This document shows positions 7,222-16,027 of a DNA stretch of 64,000 bases, one piece after another. Under the pieces are notes generated by a model that was given only the letters and a program-made list of their open reading frames with translations, had not been told where the DNA came from and did no database searches. The position numbers and the translations under genes are program-made. Source of the stretch: AP-15 sp963736715 (GTDB taxonomy: Bacteria > Pseudomonadota > Alphaproteobacteria > ATCC43930 > CGMCC-115725); assembly GCA_963736715.1 (NCBI GenBank), contig CAVTQA010000010.1, forward strand, positions 186,001 through 250,000, given 5' to 3'. How positions within the stretch are numbered: the stretch's first letter is position 1; the number at the start of each line of letters is the position of its first letter.

Positions 7222-8856
7222 ATGATGAAAACGCGTACTACCGGCACTTTGGCGGCGATCGGCGGCCTGACCGCGACGATCGCATTGCTGACCGGTCTTC
7301 CCACAGCCACGGCAGACGAATTGGCGGATTTGCGCGCCAACCAGGAACTGCTGCAGCGCCGCATCGACCAGCTGGCGCAAGGCCAGCCGCCAGCAGCGGG
7401 TGGCATACCCGGCGGTGGTCCTGGCTCTGCCTTGGGCGCCCAGGCAACGCCGGGCGTCGCGGTCGGGGGCGGCAGCTTCCCGCGATCGTTCCTGATCCCG
7501 GGCACCGACACCTCGATCCGCGTCGGCGGCTTTGTCGACCTCACGGCGAACTACTTTTTCCAGGGCGCCAACACCGCGAATCCTGGTCTTCCTTCGTCGA
7601 ATTTCGGCCAAAACGGGAACCTGAATGGGGTGCCGGTCGGTCAAATGTTCGTGCCCGGTCTCGGCAATGTCGCACAGCAGGCCAACCACTCGCGCGGCAA
7701 CGGGTTCTTCGAGTTCAGCCCGCAGCAGTCGAGGCTAAATGTCGAGACCCGCACCCCGACGGCCTGGGGCGAGTCGCGGACATTCCTCGAGTTCGATTGG
7801 TCGGGTAGCAACGCTTTCAGCGTCCAGACCGCGCAGCAGGCCGGCGGCGACAGCCTGCTCCCGCGCCTCCGGTTCGCCTACGGCACGTTGGGCGGGTTTC
7901 TCGCCGGCCAGGCGATCTCGAACTTTGCCGATGCCGATGCCGATACCGAATCAATGGAATTCGGCGGCACGATGGGCTCGACCGGCGGCCAGCGCATCCC
8001 GCAGGTGCGCTACACCCTAGCGGGTCCATGGGGCAGCGCCTTCTCGGTGGCGGCCGAACAGCCGACCGTCAGCGTCGAAGGTCCCGGCGGCCTCTTTGCT
8101 AATGACTCGAACACGGGCGGGCTCCCCGGCGGCCCCGGGACCGGGACGATCTCCGCGACCTGCAATGGCGTCCCTTGCACTGGTGCGGGAACCGCGGTCA
8201 ATGGCAACATCGCCAAGGCCATCGCGCCCAATCTCACCGTCGCCTCCTATTGGGCACAGCCCTGGGGGCACGTGGACTTCGCCGGTGTGCTCGTTCCGAT
8301 GCAGTTCAACGACGGCCATTTCATCTCCCGGGATTACCTCGGCTATGGCGGCCATTTCAGCGGCGACGTCAAGCCTGGCTGGTTCGGGTGGGCCAAGGAC
8401 GATTTCCTGTTCAGCTTTATCGCGGGCCAAGGTATCGGCGTCTATTCGAGCGGCGGTTGGGCCAACGCTACGGGAATGGCAACCAACTTCACTGTCGCGA
8501 CCGCGTGCGCGACCCCCGTGCCGGGCTGCACAGGTGGGATGGCGGCGTCGAACGTCCTCTTCAATCCGGTTTTTGGGTGGAGCACAAATGGCGGCTACCA
8601 GCATTGGTGGGCGCCGAACCTGCGCTCGACGATAGCAGCCGGCATCGCGCAGCAAGACGTCAACTCGCAGCTGATCGGGCCGGCCCAGGCCAGCACATTT
8701 ACCAAGGAGCAGTGGAACGCCTTTGCCAATCTGGTGTGGAACCCGGTCGCGTTCATCACCGCCGGCGTGCAGTACAATTATGGCACCCGCGTCGTCGTCG
8801 CCAACGGCAAGGGCCATGCGCAGGCTATCTCCGCCAAGTTCCGCGTAGCCTTCTAG
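7222..8856 (+). CDS. DcaP-like outer-membrane porin
   Basis: A 544-residue outer-membrane protein. It starts at ATG 7222 (MMKTRT...), 9 bases after GGGGGAG, with a signal peptide ending near TATADE. The mature N-terminus has a short coiled-coil (LADLRANQELLQRRIDQLAQ), then a Gly/Pro-rich linker and the strand FLIPGTDTSIRVGGFVDLTA, the usual start of the DcaP-like trimeric porin barrel. The rest is rich in alternating aromatic and small residues and ends in Phe (FRVAF), as expected for BAM-assembled barrels. DcaP porins pass small, often anionic, organic molecules; substrate here is unknown. The SpoIIAA-like gene follows after 10 bases. Confidence 0.85.
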   Translation: MMKTRTTGTLAAIGGLTATIALLTGLPTATADELADLRANQELLQRRIDQLAQGQPPAAGGIPGGGPGSALGAQATPGVAVGGGSFPRSFLIPGTDTSIRVGGFVDLTANYFFQGANTANPGLPSSNFGQNGNLNGVPVGQMFVPGLGNVAQQANHSRGNGFFEFSPQQSRLNVETRTPTAWGESRTFLEFDWSGSNAFSVQTAQQAGGDSLLPRLRFAYGTLGGFLAGQAISNFADADADTESMEFGGTMGSTGGQRIPQVRYTLAGPWGSAFSVAAEQPTVSVEGPGGLFANDSNTGGLPGGPGTGTISATCNGVPCTGAGTAVNGNIAKAIAPNLTVASYWAQPWGHVDFAGVLVPMQFNDGHFISRDYLGYGGHFSGDVKPGWFGWAKDDFLFSFIAGQGIGVYSSGGWANATGMATNFTVATACATPVPGCTGGMAASNVLFNPVFGWSTNGGYQHWWAPNLRSTIAAGIAQQDVNSQLIGPAQASTFTKEQWNAFANLVWNPVAFITAGVQYNYGTRVVVANGKGHAQAISAKFRVAF

Positions 8857-8866
8857 GAGGAGGGCG

Positions 8867-9388
8867 ATGCTCGAACTGATCGAAGGCCTTCCCGGCAATG
8901 TCGTCGGTATCGCGGTTAGCGGACGGCTGACGATGCAGGACTGTCAGGACGTCTTGGTCCCGGCGATGCAGAAGTCCCTCAAACGGCACGACAAGATCAG
9001 GCTCTATTACGAGCTCAACTCGCGGTTTCCCGGCGCTGCGTGGGACGAGCTCGACCTCGGATTGGAGCATGCTTCGCGCTGCGAGCGGGTTGCGATCGTG
9101 ACCGACATCGGTTGGGTGAGGCTGACCGTAAAGGCGCTTCGCTTTTTGATACCCAGCAAGATCCGGGTGTTCGCGACCGATCAGGCGGAAGAGGGTCGTT
9201 CTTGGATCGCAGCGCGTCCCGGATCTCGCGCGGATACCGATGTTTCCGAAGCCGCCGGAGCGCGGCTGTCGCCGCCCCCGCGAATGAGCCGATCGTCTCC
9301 CGCGCGCAGGGTGGCGCGGCGTGCACGACCCTCTCAGCCGAGGCGCACCTCCCGAGCGGCCTTGGTCGATCACGCGCCACTGACCTAA
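8867..9388 (+). CDS. SpoIIAA-like (STAS fold) protein
   Basis: A 173-residue protein; residues 1-120 match the SpoIIAA-like family (MLELIEGLPGNVVGIAVSGR at the start, DELDLGLEHASRCERVAIVTD in the middle), a STAS-fold group of unknown role found singly in many proteobacteria. The ATG follows GGAGGAGGGCG directly after the porin stop, suggesting cotranscription. After about residue 125, where the family normally ends, the protein continues with about 50 Arg/Pro/Ser-rich residues that do not look conserved; a frameshift or lost stop codon near 9235 could explain this tail. Confidence 0.75.
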   Translation: MLELIEGLPGNVVGIAVSGRLTMQDCQDVLVPAMQKSLKRHDKIRLYYELNSRFPGAAWDELDLGLEHASRCERVAIVTDIGWVRLTVKALRFLIPSKIRVFATDQAEEGRSWIAARPGSRADTDVSEAAGARLSPPPRMSRSSPARRVARRARPSQPRRTSRAALVDHAPLT

Positions 9389-9457
9389 AACCGGAACAGG
9401 CTCATAAGATCACCGACGGCCGGCCGGGGTCGCGGGGACAAGGGTTCTCACCGTTCT

Positions 9458-9570
9458 CTGTGGGACTGGGGAGATGGTCGCGGCTCAGATGGTCGCGCAT
9501 TCCAGGTGAAAGGGAAGGTGTTTGTTTTGGCCGCGGGAGGGATCGAGAACGCCAGGCTGTTTATTGGCGT
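9458..9570 (+). pseudogene. GMC-oxidoreductase remnant
   Basis: In the frame through 9458 the DNA encodes DGRAFQVKGKVFVLAAGGIE followed by NARLFIG. FVLAAGGIENARL is a recognisable FAD-contacting segment of glucose-methanol-choline oxidoreductases (proteins of about 500-550 residues). Nothing before or after it continues such a protein: upstream is the SpoIIAA-like gene, downstream the end of a convergent methyltransferase gene. It therefore looks like a decayed fragment of a lost gene. The call rests on one motif of about 28 residues. Confidence 0.55.
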
Positions 9571-10226
9571 TCAAAGACGCCCCACAATGCGCGTCCTGGC
9601 GGTACGACCAATGCGTCTGGTTGCTCGCTGCGCAACATCTGGAAATGCTCCTGCAAGAGACCCCAAACGTCAATGCCGTCGTCGATCCACACTCGCTCTC
9701 GCGTCGGCACCAACCTGCGGCAAGCGTTGAGCACGAGAAGCCGGCCGCCGGGCTTCAGCGCGGCCTTTATCCTTGCGATGTCCTCGTCCGGGCGCTGGCA
9801 ATGCTGGAGCACCCAGATGGCCAGCGCGAAATCCGCGCACACCCCGAAACGCAGCAGCTGATCGAAGGTCGTCGGGTTGCAGACCAGGAACCGCTCAGAT
9901 TTGACGTACTCCGTCGCCAACACCGCCATTCTCGGGCTGATGTCGACGCCCAGCACCGACCAATTCTTGTGCGCGATCAATGGCTTCGCGAGCCGGCCAG
10001 GCCCGCAGCCGAAATCCAGTGCTGTCGCGTCGCGCGGCGGCAGGTAGGCGTCGACGACCTCCATCAGGTACTCGGTCTCGATTTCCCAGCGCTCCTCCGG
10101 CGTGTGCACGCCATCCGGGTTAAGCGCCACCCATCGCGCTTGCTCCATCGAGCCGACGTCAAAGATCGTCGGGTCGTAGTTAAACTTGGGCGCCTCGCTC
10201 ATTTCGGCGCCTCCACATGCCGACAA
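9561..10226 (-). CDS. Class I SAM-dependent methyltransferase
   Basis: A 221-residue methyltransferase with the SAM-binding Rossmann fold: motif I ALDFGCGPGRLAKPL at about 69-83, an acidic residue ending the next strand (VLGVDISPRM), and the later AIWVLQHC and LKPGGRLLVLN segments. It resembles 'type 11' small-molecule methyltransferases; the acceptor is unknown. An alternative start is the ATG eight codons in (MSEAPKFN, 10202). It overlaps the GMC remnant at its end and lies 91 bases after the DUF5672 gene on the same strand, so the two may act together on a cell-surface glycan (inferred). Confidence 0.82.
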   Translation of the reverse strand: MSACGGAEMSEAPKFNYDPTIFDVGSMEQARWVALNPDGVHTPEERWEIETEYLMEVVDAYLPPRDATALDFGCGPGRLAKPLIAHKNWSVLGVDISPRMAVLATEYVKSERFLVCNPTTFDQLLRFGVCADFALAIWVLQHCQRPDEDIARIKAALKPGGRLLVLNACRRLVPTRERVWIDDGIDVWGLLQEHFQMLRSEQPDALVVPPGRALWGVFERQ

Positions 10227-10317
10227 ATGGCCTCCACCCCTTCGTCGGTCACGTGATCAAAGGCGGCGAACCGTCTCGGGAGACGGACGGGATAGATGCC
10301 CCGGCGATTGTCCCCAG

Positions 10318-11061
10318 TCACCGACCGAACTCGTGATGCCACTGCCGAATCTTTTCAAACCCGCCGAGCCCCAAAACGTAGGGCGAGGCAGCGCTGAAGC
10401 GCCGTTCCCGTTCCTCGCGCGACAACGCCCACGTCCAGTTTACCGGCGAATGAAACCCGAACGGTTTCATTGCTAGATCCCTGCCTGGGCTCTCGACGGA
10501 AAACCGATACGCCAGATCCTCCGGCGCCCAACGGAACCCCTTGTCCATCAGCGCCATACGGTATCGGCGGCAGATCGCGTCGTCTTCCGGGCACCATAAA
10601 GGATAGCGTTCCGGGTTCGCAGCAAGATACCTCGCCAGCCTCTTCGAGCGAAGCGAGAACCCGCCGTTCCCCACCCTGCTCTCCGGGCCGAACCACGGCC
10701 ACGGCGCGCCAATGTAGTCGTATGCGAGGAACTCATCGGTCCAAGCGTCCGCATTTACGGCGTGGCCGTCCCATTGGATCAACAGAAAATGATCGGTCCG
10801 GAGCCATCGCGGCACCTCGTACCACAGGGCTCGCTGGTAGGCGATGACGCTTTTGCCTGCGAACTGCCGATAATCGACGTGGTCGGAGATGGCGATCTTC
10901 TGAGGGTCGTCCGTCAGGATCAGCACCTGCTCGGGCTCGATCACTCGCAAGGTATGCTCGACCGCCATGCGGGTCAGTTCGTGGGCGGCGCCGCCGTCTA
11001 TGGCGATGACGGTCAGGGGCACCTTGCGGGGGCGCTGGCCCGCGGGGGCCGGGCTGCTCAT
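10318..11061 (-). CDS. DUF5672 family protein, glycosyltransferase-like
   Basis: A 247-residue protein of the DUF5672 group. Typical features are the N-terminal strand LTVIAIDGG, the segment FLLIQWDGHAVNADAWTDEF (a DxD-like acidic site) and IGAPWPWFG with GNGGFSLRSK, resembling the acceptor loop of GT-A glycosyltransferases. Members often sit in glycan or methyltransferase clusters. The catalytic role is inferred from fold-level similarity only. It precedes a methyltransferase gene on the same strand. Confidence 0.78.
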   Translation of the reverse strand: MSSPAPAGQRPRKVPLTVIAIDGGAAHELTRMAVEHTLRVIEPEQVLILTDDPQKIAISDHVDYRQFAGKSVIAYQRALWYEVPRWLRTDHFLLIQWDGHAVNADAWTDEFLAYDYIGAPWPWFGPESRVGNGGFSLRSKRLARYLAANPERYPLWCPEDDAICRRYRMALMDKGFRWAPEDLAYRFSVESPGRDLAMKPFGFHSPVNWTWALSREERERRFSAASPYVLGLGGFEKIRQWHHEFGR

Positions 11062-11193
11062 CAGGCAATGGCCTCTCTCTTGCGGATCCGGCGGGCTTGG
11101 GCTAGCTGCCCGGCGCCCGTCATTCGAGTTCCATCGTGGCTACGGCCTCGGAGCGCCCGGCGGTTTCGCATTCTTTCGCCTTCGCCAGATGCT

Positions 11194-11565
11194 TCACCGA
11201 TGGGCACTTACGGCTTCGCCTTTGAGGAATGGGCGCAATTGCCGCGTAACGGGCAGCTGCGTCTTTGCCGGGGCCGGGTGGTCCTCGAGCTGCGATTGGG
11301 TGGCAGTCAGTTCGCGCTCCAGAGCTTCGATGCGACGCCGGCGGCCCCTAAGCTCGCGCCGGTTGCGGTGGCCGGCCGTCCAGGCGGCAGCCAAGGCGAT
11401 CAGAGCGCCGACCAGGAGGCTCAGGAAACAAAGCAGATAAAGCGGCACATCCGCCAGGAAGGGCAGCGGCCAGAAACCGACCGATACCATTTCGCGGTTG
11501 GAGACGGCGAACAGGATCAGAATAATCGCGATGACGAGAAAGACGGCCCGATAAAGGATCCTCAT
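11194..11565 (-). CDS. LapA-domain (DUF1049) inner-membrane protein
   Basis: A 123-residue membrane protein with two hydrophobic segments (about residues 4-22 and 38-62), the diagnostic FAVSNREMVSVGFWPLP between them, and a basic, coiled-coil C-terminus (RRRRIEALERELTATQSQLE). LapA (YciS) with LapB controls LpxC turnover and so LPS synthesis in enterobacteria; in alphaproteobacteria the LapA-like gene sits behind ihfB as here. No lapB is adjacent. It follows ihfB by 36 bases and is probably in the same transcript. Confidence 0.85.
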   Translation of the reverse strand: MRILYRAVFLVIAIILILFAVSNREMVSVGFWPLPFLADVPLYLLCFLSLLVGALIALAAAWTAGHRNRRELRGRRRRIEALERELTATQSQLEDHPAPAKTQLPVTRQLRPFLKGEAVSAHR

Positions 11566-11601
11566 TCGCCGGGCCTCAGGCTATCGAAGGGAGCGTCAGG
11601 C

Positions 11602-11889
11602 TCAGCCTGCGCTCTGGTTCAAGCGGTCGCGCAACTGCTTGCCTGTCTTGAAGAAGGGGATGTGCTTCTCGGCCACCGAGACACTGTCACCGGTGCGCGG
11701 GTTGCGGCCGACGCGGGCATCGCGCCGCTTGACCGAAAATGCCCCGAAGCCGCGCAATTCGACCCGGTCGCCCCGCGCCAGCGCCGCCGTGATCTCGTCG
11801 AAAATCGCCGTGACGATGACCTCGACATCGCGTTGGTAAAGATGAGGGTTGGCGTCGGCAAGCCTCTGTACGAGCTCCGATTTCGTCAT
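11602..11889 (-). CDS. ihfB: Integration host factor subunit beta
   Basis: A 95-residue DNA-bending protein of the HU/IHF family. It starts MTKSELVQRLA, contains the dimer core VELRGFGAFSVKRR, and the beta-arm with the intercalating proline in GRNPRTGDSVSV, followed by IPFFKTGKQLRDRLN. IHF-beta pairs with IHF-alpha (not in this window) and bends DNA at promoters, including those of RpoN. Position directly downstream of rpsA is the common proteobacterial order. Confidence 0.96.
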   Translation of the reverse strand: MTKSELVQRLADANPHLYQRDVEVIVTAIFDEITAALARGDRVELRGFGAFSVKRRDARVGRNPRTGDSVSVAEKHIPFFKTGKQLRDRLNQSAG

Positions 11890-11982
11890 AGCGATCGTCG
11901 CTCCCCGCCTCGCATTCGACGACGATCAGCCTGCCAAACCGACCGACGAGCGTCAAGCGGCTCTTACCCGACGCGAGTAAGA

Positions 11983-12067
11983 CCCTCACCCGCCTCGCTG
12001 CGCTCGGCACCCTCTCCCGCACCGCGGGAGAGGGGGGACCAAGCCAGAAGGGCTTGGTGGGTGAGGG
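11983..12067. repeat. GC-rich palindromic intergenic repeat downstream of rpsA
   Basis: A nested inverted structure: outer arms CCCTCACCC (11983-11991) and GGGTGAGGG (12059-12067), inner hairpin CTCTCCCGC / GCGGGAGAG (12012-12020 and 12024-12032). The same type of sequence recurs near 49.3 kb. Its place just after rpsA means it could also act as the transcription end of the rpsA message, but there is no clear T-run. Confidence 0.75.
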
Positions 12068-12079
12068 CTGGCCGCCTTC

Positions 12080-13810
12080 TCAGCTCTTCTCTTCGGTCTC
12101 CTCCTGGCGGCGGGCGCGGTTGATCGCGGCGCCGAGGATATCGCCGAGACTGGCACCGGAATCCGAGGAGCCGAATTCCGCCATTGCGCGCTTCTCCTCA
12201 TCGACCTCGCGGGCCTTGATCGACAGGGACAGCTTGCGGGTCGTGCGATCGATCGCGGTCACCTTGGCGTCGACCCTTTCGCCGACCGCGAAGCGGTCCG
12301 GCCGCTGCTCGCTGCGGTCGCGCGACAATTCGGATTTGCGGATGAACCCGGGCATGCCGTCGTTGATCGTCACCTCGACGCCGCCGTCGGTAATAGCCGA
12401 GATCATGCCGGTCACGACATCGCCCTTCTTCACTTTGGCCATCCCGGCTTCGAAAGGATCGGACTCGAGCTGCTTGATGCCGAGACTGATCCGCTCCTTC
12501 TCGACATCGACATCGAGCACCTTCACCCGCACCGCGTCGCTTTTGCGATAGTCGTTGATCGCCTCTTCTCCCGGCCGGTTCCAATCGATATCGGACATGT
12601 GAACCATGCCGTCGATGTCGCCGGGCAGGCCGACGAAGAGTCCGAACTCGGTGATGTTGCGGACCTCGCCTTCGAGTTCGCTGCCAACCGGGTGCTCCTC
12701 GACGAAGGCTTCCCATGGATTGGCGAGGGTCTGCTTCAGTCCGAGGCTGATGCGCCGCTTTTGCGGATCGACATCGAGCACCATCACCTCGACTTCCTGG
12801 CTGGTCGAGACGATCTTCCCGGGGTGCACGTTCTTTTTGGTCCAGCTCATCTCGGAGACGTGAACCAGACCTTCGACACCCGGCTCCAACTCGACAAAAG
12901 CGCCGTAGTCGGTGATGTTGGTGACGCGCCCGCGGAACTTGGCGCCGGCTGGATATTTGAGCTCGACACCCTCCCATGGATCGGATTCGAGCTGCTTCAT
13001 GCCGAGCGAGATGCGCTGCGTCTCGGGGTTGAAGCGAATGACCTGAACCTTGACGTTCTGCCCGATATTCAGAGCCTCGGAGGGGTGATTGATGCGCCGC
13101 CAGGCAATGTCGGTGACATGCAGCAATCCGTCGACGCCGCCGAGATCGACAAAGGCGCCGTAATCGGTGATGTTTTTGACGACGCCGTTGAGGATCTGCC
13201 CCTCCTTCAGGCTGGCGACGAGTTCGGAACGCTGCTCGGCGCGGCTCTCTTCGAGCACGGCGCGGCGCGAGACGACGATGTTGCCCCGCGAGCGGTCCAT
13301 CTTGAGGATCTGGAAAGGCTGCGGCGAACCGAGCAGTGGAGTGATGTCGCGTACCGGCCGAATGTCGACCTGGCTGCCGGGTAGAAACGCGACGGCCCCG
13401 TTGAGGTCGACGGTAAACCCGCCCTTGACGCGTCCAAAAATGGTCCCGGTGACCCGGTCGTTCGTCTGAAAGCTCTTCTCGAGCTGGGTCCAGGCCTCCT
13501 CGCGCCGCGCCTTTTCGCGCGACAGCTGGGCCTCCCCGTTCTTGTCCTCCATCCGCTCGAGATACACCTCGACGGTGTCGCCGACATGGATCTCGGGTTG
13601 GACGCCTCCGGCAGCGAACTCCTTCAGCGGAACGCGGCCCTCCGATTTTAGGCCGACATCGATCAGCACGGCATCGTTCTCGACCGAGATGACCCGGCCC
13701 TTGACGACGGTGCCCTCGAGGCTGTTGACGACACCGAGCGATGCATCAAGGAGTGCGGCAAAGCTCTCTTTTGCAGGCGCCTCCCGGGTTTGTAATTCTA
13801 CTGCTGCCAT
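12080..13810 (-). CDS. rpsA: 30S ribosomal protein S1
   Basis: A 576-residue protein with six S1 (OB-fold) domains, each carrying the GxVxxIxDYGAFVxL / GLLHVSxM-like core, e.g. VKNITDYGAFVDLGGVDGLL and VTNITDYGAFVELEPGVEGL. S1 unfolds and docks mRNA on the small subunit. Length is normal for alphaproteobacteria. Its start overlaps the end of cmk by 13 bases, so translation of the pair is probably coupled. A palindromic repeat follows the stop. Confidence 0.97.
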   Translation of the reverse strand: MAAVELQTREAPAKESFAALLDASLGVVNSLEGTVVKGRVISVENDAVLIDVGLKSEGRVPLKEFAAGGVQPEIHVGDTVEVYLERMEDKNGEAQLSREKARREEAWTQLEKSFQTNDRVTGTIFGRVKGGFTVDLNGAVAFLPGSQVDIRPVRDITPLLGSPQPFQILKMDRSRGNIVVSRRAVLEESRAEQRSELVASLKEGQILNGVVKNITDYGAFVDLGGVDGLLHVTDIAWRRINHPSEALNIGQNVKVQVIRFNPETQRISLGMKQLESDPWEGVELKYPAGAKFRGRVTNITDYGAFVELEPGVEGLVHVSEMSWTKKNVHPGKIVSTSQEVEVMVLDVDPQKRRISLGLKQTLANPWEAFVEEHPVGSELEGEVRNITEFGLFVGLPGDIDGMVHMSDIDWNRPGEEAINDYRKSDAVRVKVLDVDVEKERISLGIKQLESDPFEAGMAKVKKGDVVTGMISAITDGGVEVTINDGMPGFIRKSELSRDRSEQRPDRFAVGERVDAKVTAIDRTTRKLSLSIKAREVDEEKRAMAEFGSSDSGASLGDILGAAINRARRQEETEEKS

Positions 13811-14478
13811 TCCTTCTCCTCAAGCGCGCGCGCGACCAGAGCGCAGGCGCGCTCGAACACCACATCGGCGTCGAGCGTCGTCGTGTCGATGATTTGAGCG
13901 TCGTGGGCCGCCATCAGCGGAGCCGCCCGGCGCCCGCTGTCGCGCGCGTCGCGTTCGTTAAGATCTTGCAATACATTCTCGTATATAGCGGGGGTGCCCT
14001 GCTCGCGCAACTCCTTGACCCGGCGGGCGGCACGCGTTTCGGTGCTGGCGGTGATGAACAGCTTAACATCCGCCTCGGGGCATACGACCGTGCCGATGTC
14101 GCGTCCGTCGAGAACCGCGCCTCGCGCCGATGCTAGGGGGTGCGCGGCAAAATCGCGTTGCAGCCCGAGTAAGGCGCGGCGGACTTCCGGTATCGCGGCG
14201 ACCACCGAGGCCGCCGACGCGACCGCATCGGCACGCAATCGCGGGTCGGCGAGCAACTGGGGATCAACTCGACGCGCGGCTATTTCCGCCGTCACCGGAT
14301 TGCCGGGGTCGCCATTCTCGTCCAGCACGAGGCGCGCCGTCGCGCGATAGAGCGCGCCGGTGTCAAGATGGGTCAAGCCGAAGCGTTCGGCGAGACGACG
14401 TGCGAGGGTGCCCTTGCCCGACGCCGCCGGGCCGTCGATCGCGACGACAAAGACTTTGCCGCGTCGTTCGGCCCCCAC
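13798..14478 (-). CDS. cmk: Cytidylate kinase
   Basis: A 226-residue nucleoside monophosphate kinase that phosphorylates CMP and dCMP with ATP. The P-loop GPAASGKGTLARRLAERFG lies at about 16-34, then DTGALYRATA, the lid/CMP-binding segment and GRDIGTVVCPEADVKLFITA. The start codon is GTG at 14478; it falls inside a GC-rich palindromic repeat, two bases from the aroA stop, so the repeat provides the start of this gene. Order aroA-cmk-rpsA is conserved. Confidence 0.95.
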   Translation of the reverse strand: MGAERRGKVFVVAIDGPAASGKGTLARRLAERFGLTHLDTGALYRATARLVLDENGDPGNPVTAEIAARRVDPQLLADPRLRADAVASAASVVAAIPEVRRALLGLQRDFAAHPLASARGAVLDGRDIGTVVCPEADVKLFITASTETRAARRVKELREQGTPAIYENVLQDLNERDARDSGRRAAPLMAAHDAQIIDTTTLDADVVFERACALVARALEEKEWQQ

Positions 14479-14524
14479 CCTAACACTCCCCCGCTTTCGG
14501 GGGAGGGAATGCGGGGGAGTCGAT
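14474..14524. repeat. GC-rich palindromic repeat at the aroA/cmk junction
   Basis: The hairpin CTCCCCCG (14486-14493) / CGGGGGAG (14498-14505) with flanking CCACCCTAAC is the same element as at 19774-19824, where it occurs between genes. Here it overlaps the last codons and stop of aroA and the start codon of cmk. Confidence 0.75.
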
Positions 14525-15847
14525 CGTCGCGCCCAGTCCGGTCATCAGCTCGATGAACCTGGGGAAGCTCGTGGCGATCGGCGCCACATCGTCGATCCGC
14601 ACCGGCTCTTTGGCAGCCAGCCCGAGGACGAGAAACGCCATCGCGATCCGATGGTCGAGCTGCGTCTCAATCAATCCCCCGCCCTCGGGTGGGCCGCCGG
14701 CGCCCTCGATGATCAAATCGTCGCCGTCGACCGCGACGCGCACGCCGCAGCCCGCAAGGCCGGCGGCGATCGCGGAGAGGCGGTCGCTTTCCTTGACGCG
14801 CAGTTCGGCGAGGCCTCGCATCACCGTGCGCCCGCAGGCGCAGGCCGCGGCGACCGCGAGGATAGGGTATTCGTCGATCATTCGCGGCGCCCGCTCGGCG
14901 GGGATCTCGGCACCGGTAAGGATGCCGGCCCGGGCACGAATGTCCGCCACCGGCTCGCCGCCTTCCTCGCGGCGGTTCACCAGAGCGATATCGGCGCCCA
15001 TTTCGGAGAGGCATTCGAGAAGACCGGTGCGCAGCGGGTTGATGCCGACGCCTTGGACCGTCACCTCCGAACCCGGAACGATCAGGCCCGCGACCAGGGG
15101 AAAGGCGGCCGAAGACGGGTCGCCCGGCACGATGATCGGCGCGGCCGTCATTTCGGGAAAACCTTCGACGGTGACGCGGACCCCGCCGCCCTCTTCGGGC
15201 TCTGCCGAGACCGCCGCCCCGAAGTGGCGCAGCATCCGCTCGGTGTGATCGCGGGTCGGCTGGCGCTCGATCACGGTGGTGGCCCCGGGCGTGTTGAGCC
15301 CGGCCAGCAATACCGCGGATTTAACCTGGGCCGAGGGTACCGGCAGACGATAGATGATCGGGATCGGATCGACGGCGCCGTTGACTGCGACTGGCAAGCG
15401 ACCGCCTTCACGGCTGACGAAGCGCGCCCCGAAGCGGCTCAGCGGCTCGACGACGCGGCCCATCGGCCGCCGCCTCAGCGACGCGTCGCCAGTGACGAAG
15501 ACGGTGATCGGGTGCGTCGCCAGCATACCGAGGAGGAGCCGCGCCGCGGTTCCGGAATTGCCCAGATCGAGCAGGTCTTCGGGCTCGGCGAGGCCGCCGA
15601 CGCCGATGCCGTCGACAGTCCACCTCCCGTCCCCGCCGCGGGTCACGCTCGCCCCGAGCGCATTCAACGCTGCGGCCGTCGCGAGCACATCCTCGCCTTC
15701 GAGCAGGCCGGTGATCTCGGTCCTGCCGACAGCGAGCGCGCCGAGCATCAGCGCGCGATGCGAGATCGATTTGTCGCCGGGGACACGGATCGCGCCGGCG
15801 AGCGGGCCGCAGCGCCGTGCAACGGTTGGGGAGGCGGGGTCAGCCAT
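14480..15847 (-). CDS. aroA: 3-phosphoshikimate 1-carboxyvinyltransferase (EPSP synthase)
   Basis: A 455-residue enzyme joining shikimate-3-phosphate and phosphoenolpyruvate in the shikimate pathway. Signatures: VPGDKSISHRALMLGALA near the N-terminus, LGNSGTAARLLLGML, GDASLRRRPMGRVVEPL and ELRVKESDRLSAIAAGL. The GDASL...RPMGRV arrangement resembles class II enzymes (CP4 type), but the position that is Ala100 in CP4 is Gly here (NSGT), so glyphosate tolerance is not predicted. Start at ATG 15847 is preferred to an ATG-like start seven codons upstream. The last residues (about AFPPPKAGEC) and the stop are encoded by a GC-rich repeat. Confidence 0.95.
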   Translation of the reverse strand: MADPASPTVARRCGPLAGAIRVPGDKSISHRALMLGALAVGRTEITGLLEGEDVLATAAALNALGASVTRGGDGRWTVDGIGVGGLAEPEDLLDLGNSGTAARLLLGMLATHPITVFVTGDASLRRRPMGRVVEPLSRFGARFVSREGGRLPVAVNGAVDPIPIIYRLPVPSAQVKSAVLLAGLNTPGATTVIERQPTRDHTERMLRHFGAAVSAEPEEGGGVRVTVEGFPEMTAAPIIVPGDPSSAAFPLVAGLIVPGSEVTVQGVGINPLRTGLLECLSEMGADIALVNRREEGGEPVADIRARAGILTGAEIPAERAPRMIDEYPILAVAAACACGRTVMRGLAELRVKESDRLSAIAAGLAGCGVRVAVDGDDLIIEGAGGPPEGGGLIETQLDHRIAMAFLVLGLAAKEPVRIDDVAPIATSFPRFIELMTGLGATIDSPAFPPPKAGEC

Positions 15848-16027
15848 GGCGGAACGAGTGCCTCGCAATGCAAGAAAATGCGGTTGCGGTCACGCCGGCC
15901 GCAGCCCATATCGGGCACCGCACGGCGCGGTTTCTTTAATCTACTTCCGTAATTTTGCTTTTGACAGGGTAGGCACCCTGTGGCAATGCCGCGCCGGCGA
16001 GACTTTGCAGAACTTCAATGGGAGCAA

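Noticed and set aside
14360..15952. Long plus-strand ORF of 530 codons opposite aroA and cmk
   Set aside because: It is antisense to two clear housekeeping genes, Arg/Asp-rich, without recognisable domains, as expected from GC-rich codon structure.
15961..15990. Strong promoter before the FYDLN gene
   Set aside because: TTGACA is present, but the sequence 17 bases later (CAATGC) is a poor -10, so it is not listed as a feature.
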